NCBI GenBank assembly: GCA_021821235.1
Contig: JAKACS010000262.1
Span: forward strand, 1-5,521
Source of the DNA: Bacillota bacterium
GTDB taxonomy: Bacteria; Bacillota; Bacilli; Bacillales_B; DSM-18226
Direction: 5' to 3'
Length of the DNA stretch: 5,521 nucleotides
The notes below the pieces were generated by a model. The model was not told the origin of the DNA, ran no database searches, and saw only the letters and a program-made list of their open reading frames with translations. Positions 1 to 5,521 of this stretch are shown here, in pieces. Position 1 is the first letter of the stretch. Each line of letters begins with the position of its first letter. The position numbers were made by a program, and so were the translations under genes.

Positions 1-234
1 AAATATGATGAGGAAAAAAGGGACGCACCGTTCGTTGTTGCAAAGGGAGTTGATTTTACCGCGCAGAAAATAAAGTTGGTTGCAAAGGAGAATCAAGTCA
101 TTACTATTGAAAACCGGCCATTAGCAAGGGCACTGTATAGCCAAGCTGAAATTGGCGATACAATTCCGGAAGAATTTTTCAAAGCAGTTGCCGAAATCCT
201 TGCCTTCGTATATCGAACAAAAAGCCAAATATAA
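1..234 (+). CDS. flhB: FlhB, flagellar type III export switch protein, C-terminal 77 residues (5' partial)
   Basis: Frame 1 is open from the left edge to TAA at 232-234 and encodes the last 77 residues of FlhB. FlhB is a membrane component of the flagellar export apparatus; its cytoplasmic domain switches export from rod/hook to filament substrates. Visible family features are AKGVD at local residues 14-18 and ENRPLARALY at 37-46, followed by the acidic IPEEFFKAVAEILAFVY helix typical of the FlhB C-terminus. The window opens a few residues after where the self-cleaving NPTH motif should lie, so cleavage cannot be judged here. The four-helix membrane domain is also off the left edge. The downstream flhA is its usual partner and neighbour. 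Flagellar FlhB is preferred over a virulence-type SctU homologue because all the neighbours are flagellar or chemotaxis genes. Confidence 0.95.
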   Translation, partial: KYDEEKRDAPFVVAKGVDFTAQKIKLVAKENQVITIENRPLARALYSQAEIGDTIPEEFFKAVAEILAFVYRTKSQI

Positions 235-280
235 AATTTCTTCACAGAGAATTTGATTAAAAAGCTGCAATCAGCAGGGA

Positions 281-287
281 AAGGAGG
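281..287 (+). promoter_or_regulatory. Strong ribosome-binding site of flhA
   Basis: AAGGAGG lies 7 bases before the ATG at 295. It is a near-perfect Shine-Dalgarno for a Firmicute 16S rRNA tail. It decides the flhA start in favour of ATG 295 over the in-frame TTG at 253, which has only a weak purine stretch (AGAGA) upstream. Confidence 0.9.
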
Positions 288-294
288 AGTGCCG

Positions 295-2328
295 ATGTCG
301 GTAAGGGACATGTCTGTTTTGTTAAGTGTCATTTTAATCATAGCCATGTTAATTATCCCGTTCCCTACCTGGCTTCTTAGTATCCTGATCATTTTAAATA
401 TTACATTAGCACTATTGGTTTTGCTCATTTCCATGAATATGACCGAACCGCTTCAATTCTCAGTCTTTCCTTCCTTATTGCTGCTGCTAACGTTATACCG
501 GCTCGGATTAAACGTATCAACAACAAGGGCTATTTTATCTAAAGGAGATGCAGGGGGTGTTGTTGAAACGTTTGGGACTTTCGTTGTCGGCGGCAACATC
601 ATCGTTGGGCTTGTGCTTTTCACGATTTTGATCATCATTCAATTTATCGTAATCACAAAAGGGTCTGAACGTGTTTCTGAAGTGGCAGCCCGATTTACAC
701 TGGATGCCATGCCAGGTAAACAAATGAGCATTGATGCGGATTTAAATGCGGGAATGATTACGGAACAGCAAGCGCGAGAACGAAGGGAAAAGGTTGGCAA
801 AGAGGCTGATTTTTACGGAGCAATGGATGGTGCTAGCAAATTTGTCAAAGGCGATGCCATTGCAAGTATCATCATCGTTTTGATAAACCTTACTGTCGGT
901 ATCGTGATCGGAATGGTTCAGCAAGGAATGGATATTGCCAAGGCAGCACAGCATTTTTCCTTGCTGACAGTCGGCGATGGAATCGTCAGTCAAATTCCGG
1001 CCTTGCTAATTTCAACTGCAACAGGAATTGTCGTGACAAGAGCTGCTTCGGACGGTAATCTTGGGAAAGATATTACTTCCCAGTTGCTGGCATACCCGAA
1101 AATGCTCTATATAGCCGGCGGTACGATTTTCTTGCTTGGATTATTCACTCCAATTAATGATGTGCTGACGATTCCTGTTGCCGGAGCACTTGCGATTGGC
1201 GGGTACATGTTTTCTAAAGTACCGGAAGAGAAACATCAACTTGAACAAATGGAGGAAACAATTGAAACCGATGAGCTGAAAAGTCCGGAAAGCGTGATTA
1301 GTCTCATCAATGTCGATCCGATTGAATTTGAATTTGGCTACGGTCTGATCCCGCTTGCAGATGCCAATCAAGGAGGCGACTTGCTTGACAGGATTGTCAT
1401 GATCCGCCGTCAGCTTGCAATTGAACTTGGCATTGTGATCCCGGTCGTAAGGATTCGCGATAATATTCAGCTTCAACCAAATGAGTATCGTTTAAAGATT
1501 AAAGGCAATGAAATGGCCAGGGGTGAACTGCTTCTGGATCATTATTTAGCAATGAGTCCGGGGATCGAAGACGATTCGGTTGTCGGAATTGAGACAATTG
1601 AGCCTTCATTCGGACTGCCAGCAAAATGGATTACGGAGGAAATGAAGGAACGAGCAGAAATTTTTGGTTATACCGTCGTTGACCCTCCATCCGTTGTCTC
1701 AACGCATATAACAGAAGTCATAAAGACAAATGCTCATGAATTATTAGGACGCCAGGAAACAAAACAATTGATCGATCATATTAAGGAAAGTTATCCAATT
1801 CTCGTCGAGGAAGTAACCCCTGCTCCCTTGTCTGTCGGTGAAGTACAAAAAGTGTTGGCAAAGCTTTTAAAAGAAAATGTTTCAATTCGCAACTTGCCTG
1901 TGATTTTTGAAACTCTTGCTGATTTTGGAAAAATAACAAGCGATACCGATGTTCTCGGAGAATATGTGCGCCAAGCTTTAGCAAGACAAATCACTTTCCA
2001 ATATGTCTCAGAAAGCGAAAGCTTAAAGGTAGCTACCTTATCCGGAAAAGTTGAAAAAAAGATTGCCGATGCGATTCAACAAACCGAAAACGGCCATTAT
2101 TTATCGCTGGATCCGACTATTTCCCAGAGAATATTGGAATCGATAGCCACTCAGGTGGAACAATTTTCGATGGTAGAGCAAACACCGATCATTCTTTGCT
2201 CCCCTGCTGTAAGAATGTATCTGAGGCAATTGACTGGACGTTATTTTCCAAAAGTGCCGATCCTCTCCTATAATGAATTAGAAGCAAATGTTGAAGTACA
2301 AAGTATCGGGGTGGTGAATTTGGATTGA
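295..2328 (+). CDS. flhA: FlhA, flagellar type III export gate protein
   Basis: FlhA is the large inner-membrane export-gate subunit. It couples the proton motive force to export, and its cytoplasmic ring docks chaperone-substrate complexes. From ATG 295 it is 677 residues, the usual length for Bacillus FlhA. The N-terminal half (about 7-305) holds roughly eight hydrophobic segments, for example 7-22, 27-45, 97-120, 190-209 and 229-249. The family signature RLGLNVSTTR is at 69-78. The conserved cytoplasmic loop between membrane segments is at about 121-187 and includes LDAMPGKQMSIDADLNAG at 136-153. Residues from about 310 onward form the soluble export-platform domain, after a charged Glu-rich linker (about 311-335). 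It ends in the typical SYNELEANVEVQSIGVV tail. An in-frame TTG at 253 would add 14 residues, but the strong RBS, the MSVRD start and family length favour 295. The stop codon overlaps the start of flhF. No key segment is missing. Confidence 0.97.
   Translation: MSVRDMSVLLSVILIIAMLIIPFPTWLLSILIILNITLALLVLLISMNMTEPLQFSVFPSLLLLLTLYRLGLNVSTTRAILSKGDAGGVVETFGTFVVGGNIIVGLVLFTILIIIQFIVITKGSERVSEVAARFTLDAMPGKQMSIDADLNAGMITEQQARERREKVGKEADFYGAMDGASKFVKGDAIASIIIVLINLTVGIVIGMVQQGMDIAKAAQHFSLLTVGDGIVSQIPALLISTATGIVVTRAASDGNLGKDITSQLLAYPKMLYIAGGTIFLLGLFTPINDVLTIPVAGALAIGGYMFSKVPEEKHQLEQMEETIETDELKSPESVISLINVDPIEFEFGYGLIPLADANQGGDLLDRIVMIRRQLAIELGIVIPVVRIRDNIQLQPNEYRLKIKGNEMARGELLLDHYLAMSPGIEDDSVVGIETIEPSFGLPAKWITEEMKERAEIFGYTVVDPPSVVSTHITEVIKTNAHELLGRQETKQLIDHIKESYPILVEEVTPAPLSVGEVQKVLAKLLKENVSIRNLPVIFETLADFGKITSDTDVLGEYVRQALARQITFQYVSESESLKVATLSGKVEKKIADAIQQTENGHYLSLDPTISQRILESIATQVEQFSMVEQTPIILCSPAVRMYLRQLTGRYFPKVPILSYNELEANVEVQSIGVVNLD
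2308..2314 (+). promoter_or_regulatory. Ribosome-binding site of flhF, inside the flhA 3' end
   Basis: GGGGTGG lies within the last codons of flhA, 10 bases before the TTG at 2325. The G-rich run continues to GTG at 2316. It is an imperfect Shine-Dalgarno that supports the TTG start. Because it lies inside flhA and the genes overlap, flhF translation is probably coupled to flhA. Confidence 0.65.
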
Positions 2329-3497
2329 AGGTGAAAAAATTTACTGCTGAATCATTGGCCGAGGCAATGAAAATGGTTCGAAATGATCTTGGAAATGAAG
2401 CGGTGATTTTAAACTCCCGAATGGTTTTTCGAGGTGGATTCTTCGGCTTTTTTCGGAAGAAAAACTTTGAAGTCATCGCAGCCATCGATCCGCAAGCTCT
2501 TACGGACGCAAAACCGGTACAAAAGGAAAAACCGCAAAATGCACTGACACCTTTCATACAAAATGAACACGAGGAAGACGGGAAAGGCCGAAAACATAAT
2601 GATACACCACCTAGCATGATTCAATCAGATGAATTATTGAAAGAAGTTTTATCGATAAAAAATTTGCTCAAGGCATCGACAATCGATGCATCCCAAACGG
2701 TAAACGTCTATCCTGAGCCAATTCAAAAACTGTTATCGCTTATGAACGAGCAGGAATTTTCAATATCTTTGAAAGAAAAGTTCACCGCCGAACTTTTGGA
2801 ACAATGGTTTAAACGGACGGAAAAAAGTTCGGAACAAGAAATGGCCGTCTATTTAAAAAAGGAAATTCAGGCGATTCTTGGCAACGTACCATTTGGTGGT
2901 GTTACGTTTACAAAAAAATTTCTCAATGTGATTGGGCCAACGGGTGTTGGAAAGACAACCACTTTGGCAAAGATAGCTGCTGACTGTGTTTTAAATCATC
3001 AAAAAAAAGTGGCTTTCATCACAACAGATACGTATCGAATTGCGGCCATTGAACAGTTAAAAACGTACGCGCAAATTTTGAATGTACCGCTTGAAGTTTG
3101 CTACAATCTGGCTGATTTTCAGCAAGCTGCCGCTAAATTTACCGATTATGATGTTGTATTGATTGATACTGCAGGAAGAAACTTCCGAACTAAAAAATAT
3201 GTGGAAGATCTATTGCAAGTTATTGATTTTAACAAGGAGATGGAAACTTTTCTAGTACTGGCTTTAACTGCAAAGCAAAAAGATATGGAAGAAATTTACG
3301 AGCAATTTTCCGAAATTGCAATTGACCGGTTTATTTTCACAAAAGCCGATGAGACAAGCGTATATGGATCCATCCTCAATATGATTGAAAAATATAAAAT
3401 TGGTGCGGCTTATATTACAACCGGGCAAAATGTTCCAGATGATATGGTAATTGCGAGTCCGGAAATGATTACTAATTTATTCCTAGGGGTCAAATAA
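2325..3497 (+). CDS. flhF: FlhF, SRP-family GTPase for flagellar placement
   Basis: FlhF is the third SRP-type GTPase, beside Ffh and FtsY. It dimerises on GTP at the membrane and helps set where flagellar basal bodies form. The 390-residue protein starts at TTG as MKVKKF, like the MKIKKF start of B. subtilis FlhF. The N-terminal B domain is about 1-55, with LGNEAVILNSR at 22-32 and a Phe-rich GGFFGFFRKK at 37-46. A hydrophilic, low-complexity linker follows at about 56-115. The N domain is about 120-195. The G domain shows G1 GPTGVGKT at 204-211, G2 DTYRIAAIEQL at 235-245, G3 DTAGR at 281-285, G4 TKAD at 339-342 and a closing GQNVPDDM at 367-374. All nucleotide-binding motifs are intact. The gene overlaps flhA by 4 bases (TTGA) and ends 1 base before flhG, its regulatory partner. 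GTG 2331 is a possible alternative start but would lose the first two residues. Ffh or FtsY is excluded by the B domain, the lack of an M domain and the operon context. Confidence 0.96.
   Translation: MKVKKFTAESLAEAMKMVRNDLGNEAVILNSRMVFRGGFFGFFRKKNFEVIAAIDPQALTDAKPVQKEKPQNALTPFIQNEHEEDGKGRKHNDTPPSMIQSDELLKEVLSIKNLLKASTIDASQTVNVYPEPIQKLLSLMNEQEFSISLKEKFTAELLEQWFKRTEKSSEQEMAVYLKKEIQAILGNVPFGGVTFTKKFLNVIGPTGVGKTTTLAKIAADCVLNHQKKVAFITTDTYRIAAIEQLKTYAQILNVPLEVCYNLADFQQAAAKFTDYDVVLIDTAGRNFRTKKYVEDLLQVIDFNKEMETFLVLALTAKQKDMEEIYEQFSEIAIDRFIFTKADETSVYGSILNMIEKYKIGAAYITTGQNVPDDMVIASPEMITNLFLGVK
3485..3490 (+). promoter_or_regulatory. Ribosome-binding site of flhG, inside the flhF 3' end
   Basis: AGGGGT lies 8 bases before the ATG at 3499, within the last codons of flhF. 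With only one base between the two genes, terminating flhF ribosomes could feed flhG initiation. Confidence 0.7.
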
Positions 3498-3498
3498 A

Positions 3499-4359
3499 AT
3501 GAAAGACCAGGCAGAAAGCTTACGCGTAAAGCTCAAAAGACAGTTGAATGGAACGGGCACAAAAGCTATTGCCGTTGTCAGCGGCAAAGGCGGTGTAGGC
3601 AAGTCGAATTTTTCATTAAACTTTGCCATTTCATTAACCAAGCGGCACTATAAAGTACTATTATTTGATATGGACGTGGGGATGGGCAATCTCGATATCT
3701 TAATGGGTAAATCTTCCGAAAGGACGATTGTTGATTATTTGAGAGGAACGGCGAGGTTAGGCGAGATTGTTATGGATGGTCCACAAGGGCTAAAATATGT
3801 TGGCGGCGGGACGGGTTTAAGCCAGCTTGTTCAATTGGACCGGTTAGGAGCATTTGCCGAAGAATTGGACGCCTTCCTTGAAGAGTATGACTATCTGATC
3901 TTTGACATGGGTGCCGGAGCAAATCCAGACACATTAAAGTTTCTATTGTCTGTGCACGAAATTATCGTCATAACCACTCCGGAACCGACGTCATTAATGG
4001 ACGCGTACGCTATGATGAAGTATTTGCATTTGCTGGATAGCAAGCTGCCATTTTATCTTGTAGCCAATCGCGCGCAATCGGTGAAAGAGGGAAAGGAGAC
4101 GATCCACCGGCTTGCAGAAGTACTAAGGAAATTTCTGCAACGGGAATCAATCGCACTTGGAATCCTGCCCGATGATCGATCGGTTCAAAAAGCTGTTTTG
4201 CGGCAAATTCCGTTTGTTTTGGATAATCCAAAATCGCTGGCCTCTTCAGCGCTAGAGGGACTTGTAAATCGTTACTTGGCCAAACAGTTTCAAGAAACTG
4301 CAACAATGAAGTCCGGTTCATTTGTTTCGAAGTTAAAGAAAATTCTTTTTGCGAGGTAG
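3499..4359 (+). CDS. flhG: FlhG (YlxH/FleN family), MinD-like ATPase controlling flagellar number
   Basis: FlhG is a ParA/MinD-type ATPase that dimerises on ATP at the membrane, stimulates FlhF GTPase and restrains flagellar number and pattern. The 286-residue product has DQAESLR at residues 3-9, matching the DQAxxLR motif known to activate FlhF. The deviant Walker A KGGVGKS is at 30-36 with P-loop lysine K35 and the MinD-type signature lysine K30. The switch region FDMDVGMGNLD is at 56-66 and the Walker B-like YLIFDMGAG at 132-140. TTPEPTSLMDAY at 159-170 is also typical of the family. The C-terminal end (about 274-286) is basic and amphipathic, with F275, V276, L279, I282, L283 and F284, as expected for a membrane-targeting helix. 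It lies directly between flhF and cheB, as in B. subtilis. MinD proper is unlikely because of the DQAxxLR motif and the flagellar context. Confidence 0.96.
   Translation: MKDQAESLRVKLKRQLNGTGTKAIAVVSGKGGVGKSNFSLNFAISLTKRHYKVLLFDMDVGMGNLDILMGKSSERTIVDYLRGTARLGEIVMDGPQGLKYVGGGTGLSQLVQLDRLGAFAEELDAFLEEYDYLIFDMGAGANPDTLKFLLSVHEIIVITTPEPTSLMDAYAMMKYLHLLDSKLPFYLVANRAQSVKEGKETIHRLAEVLRKFLQRESIALGILPDDRSVQKAVLRQIPFVLDNPKSLASSALEGLVNRYLAKQFQETATMKSGSFVSKLKKILFAR
4353..4357 (+). promoter_or_regulatory. Ribosome-binding site of cheB
   Basis: GAGGT overlaps the flhG stop codon and sits 11 bases before the ATG at 4369. It is shorter and more distant than the other sites in this operon, so cheB initiation may be weaker or coupled to flhG termination. 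Confidence 0.6.
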
Positions 4360-4368
4360 AACATCAAC

Positions 4369-5466
4369 ATGGATAAAATTAAAGTTCTCGTTGCGGATGA
4401 TTCAGCATTCATGCGAAAACTTATTCAAGAAATTCTTTTAGCTTCAGATCAGATTGAGATAGCGGGTACAGCTCGAAATGGGAAGGACGTTATCGAAAAG
4501 GTGAAAAAATTAAAGCCGGATGTTGTCACAATGGATATTGAAATGCCCGTGTTAAATGGGATTGAAGCTTTAAGAGTCATTATGGAAGAGGCGCCGGTTC
4601 CAGTCGTCATGCTTTCGAGTACAACACAAACTGGTGCTGAAAGTACATTACTTGCGATGCAATATGGAGCAGTTGATTTTATAGCGAAGCCTTCAGGGCC
4701 TATCTCGCTGGATTTGCAGCGAATCGAAAAGAAAATCACTGAAAAAGTTATCGAAGCAAGTAAAGCGAATCTTAAGCGGCTGGTGAGTCAGAGAACAGAG
4801 CAAAATTTTCTACCCTCCCAATTGTTAAAAAGTAGTAAAATGGAACTGACAGAGACCATTCATTTACGGCAGGAAGGCTTGCCATGGGAAGCGGCAGCGA
4901 AAAAAATCATCTGTATTGGAACGTCTACAGGCGGACCCAGAGCCCTTCAAGCTGTTTTAACAAAATTGCCGGCAACGCTCAATGCACCGATTGTCATTGT
5001 CCAGCACATGCCGCCCGGTTTTACAAAATCTCTTGCCAATCGGCTTGATTCTCTAGCAGAGCTTAACGTAAAGGAGGCGGAGGATGGAGAGGTAATGCAG
5101 AACGGAACAGCCTATATTGCTCCCGGCGGCTATCATTTGCTTGTGAAAAGAATGAATGAAGGACTTATGGTAAAGCTCGAGCAAACCGACCTGCGCAATG
5201 GACATCGCCCCTCTGTTGATATCCTGTTCGAATCGATCAGCCATTTGGATGACTATGCAAAAGTGGCGGTGATTATGACTGGAATGGGTTCAGATGGCAC
5301 CCAAGGCTTGATTCAGCTTGCAAAGGGCGGAAAGGTTAAAGCGATTGCGGAATCGGAAGAAAGCTCCATTGTATTTGGGATGCCGAAAGCGGCGATATCA
5401 ACAAAGTTGGTTGATGAAATACAAAATGTCGAAAATATTGCAAGAACAATTTTGAAATATGTTTAA
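4369..5466 (+). CDS. cheB: CheB, chemoreceptor glutamate methylesterase/deamidase with receiver domain
   Basis: CheB removes methyl groups from glutamates of methyl-accepting chemotaxis proteins, and can deamidate glutamines, to reset receptor sensitivity. CheA phosphorylates its receiver domain. The 365-residue protein has an N-terminal receiver (about 3-125) with acidic pocket D10 and D11, phosphoacceptor D56 in MDIEMP, switch residues S83/S84 and conserved K107 in AKPSG. A hydrophilic linker spans about 126-176. The methylesterase domain (about 178-363) has all three expected catalytic residues: S186 in GTSTGGP, H213 in VQHMPPGF and D309 in TGMGSDG. APGGYHLLV at 251-259 is also a family hallmark. 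Nothing is missing or shifted. It starts 9 bases after flhG and is followed 20 bases later by cheA, its kinase, so phosphorylation partners are adjacent. A stand-alone response regulator is excluded by the complete esterase domain. Confidence 0.97.
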   Translation: MDKIKVLVADDSAFMRKLIQEILLASDQIEIAGTARNGKDVIEKVKKLKPDVVTMDIEMPVLNGIEALRVIMEEAPVPVVMLSSTTQTGAESTLLAMQYGAVDFIAKPSGPISLDLQRIEKKITEKVIEASKANLKRLVSQRTEQNFLPSQLLKSSKMELTETIHLRQEGLPWEAAAKKIICIGTSTGGPRALQAVLTKLPATLNAPIVIVQHMPPGFTKSLANRLDSLAELNVKEAEDGEVMQNGTAYIAPGGYHLLVKRMNEGLMVKLEQTDLRNGHRPSVDILFESISHLDDYAKVAVIMTGMGSDGTQGLIQLAKGGKVKAIAESEESSIVFGMPKAAISTKLVDEIQNVENIARTILKYV

Positions 5467-5470
5467 TACC

Positions 5471-5478
5471 GAGGGGTG
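5471..5478 (+). promoter_or_regulatory. Ribosome-binding site of cheA
   Basis: GAGGGGTG lies in the 20-base gap after cheB and 8 bases before the ATG at 5487. It is a good Shine-Dalgarno and marks the start of the partial gene at the right edge. Confidence 0.8.
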
Positions 5479-5486
5479 AGTGTCAC

Positions 5487-5521
5487 ATGGATATGGGGCA
5501 ATATTTAGAGGTTTTTATTGA
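5487..5521 (+). CDS. cheA: CheA, chemotaxis histidine kinase, first 11 codons (3' partial)
   Basis: An ATG with a good Shine-Dalgarno opens a frame that runs off the window. The visible residues are MDMGQYLEVFI, followed by an incomplete GA codon for Asp or Glu. They closely resemble the B. subtilis CheA N-terminus (MDMNQYLDVFIDES), the start of the histidine phosphotransfer domain. CheA autophosphorylates and passes phosphate to CheY and CheB. Its position directly after cheB is the expected operon order. The phosphorylated histidine and the kinase core lie outside the window, so the call rests on the short N-terminal match, the RBS and synteny. Confidence 0.87.
   Translation, partial: MDMGQYLEVFI

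Noticed and set aside
265..277. Small CTGC/GCAG hairpin upstream of the flhA RBS
   Set aside because: The stem is only 4 bp with a 5-base loop. It has no T-run and does not mask the Shine-Dalgarno, so it is neither a terminator nor a convincing regulatory fold.
1385..1400. TTGACA resembling a -35 box, within a TGACA/TGTCA inverted repeat in flhA
   Set aside because: No -10-like hexamer occurs at 16-18 bases downstream, and it lies in well-conserved FlhA coding sequence. A short palindrome like this is expected by chance.
1141..1476. Minus-strand open frames opposite flhA, flhF, flhG and cheB (longest 142 codons at 2189-2617)
   Set aside because: They lie wholly opposite well-supported conserved genes and have Cys/Phe/Ser-rich shadow-like translations. 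They resemble no known family and have no convincing gene context of their own.
2439..2461. TTCTTC...GAAGAA inverted repeat around a T6 run in flhF
   Set aside because: It lies inside the coding B domain and is AT-rich with a 6 bp stem. The T-run is in the loop rather than after the stem, so it is not a terminator. The sequence is explained by the Phe-Phe and Lys codons.
4169..4183. CCGAT/ATCGG inverted repeat in flhG
   Set aside because: A single 5 bp arm pair within the PDDRSV codons, without a second copy or promoter nearby. Chance is sufficient.
1..5521. Possible novel system, mobile element or horizontally acquired island
   Set aside because: All space is occupied by a canonical, tightly packed flagellar/chemotaxis operon with uniform strand and style. 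No transposase, integrase, direct repeats, CRISPR-like array or unfamiliar gene is present.

Overview
This window is a contiguous slice of a flagellar/chemotaxis (fla/che) operon from a low-to-moderate-GC Gram-positive bacterium. It is most likely a Bacillaceae member. The gene order flhB (3' end) - flhA - flhF - flhG - cheB - cheA (5' end), all on the + strand, is the order known from Bacillus subtilis. The proteins also look Bacillus-like: FlhA begins MSVRD and is 677 residues from its best start, FlhF begins MKVKKF, and CheA begins MDMGQY. Strong purine-rich ribosome-binding sites fit a Firmicute. The species cannot be named from this sequence alone.

Layout. Bases 1-234 are the last 77 codons of flhB, the export switch protein. 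A 60-base gap (235-294) carries a very strong Shine-Dalgarno for flhA (295-2328), the main export-gate protein. flhF (2325-3497), an SRP-type GTPase, starts at a TTG that overlaps the flhA stop codon by 4 bases. flhG (3499-4359), a MinD/ParA-type ATPase, follows after a single base. cheB (4369-5466), the chemoreceptor methylesterase, follows after 9 bases. The first 11 codons of cheA (5487-5521) run off the right edge. There is no gene-free stretch over 60 bases, and I see no terminator, RNA gene, mobile element, CRISPR array or convincing internal promoter.

How the genes work together. FlhB and FlhA form part of the flagellar type III export apparatus at the membrane. FlhF and FlhG are the nucleotide-switch pair that sets flagellar position and number. 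The FlhG N-terminus carries the DQAxxLR motif known to stimulate FlhF GTPase, and its C-terminus looks like the usual amphipathic membrane-targeting helix. CheB and CheA then begin the chemotaxis signalling block. The very tight spacing suggests one long transcript with translational coupling, at least at flhA/flhF and flhF/flhG.

All complete genes look intact, with their expected catalytic or nucleotide-binding residues. I found no previously undescribed system here. The points worth a second look are start-codon choices, the divergent FlhF linker and A-rich homopolymers.
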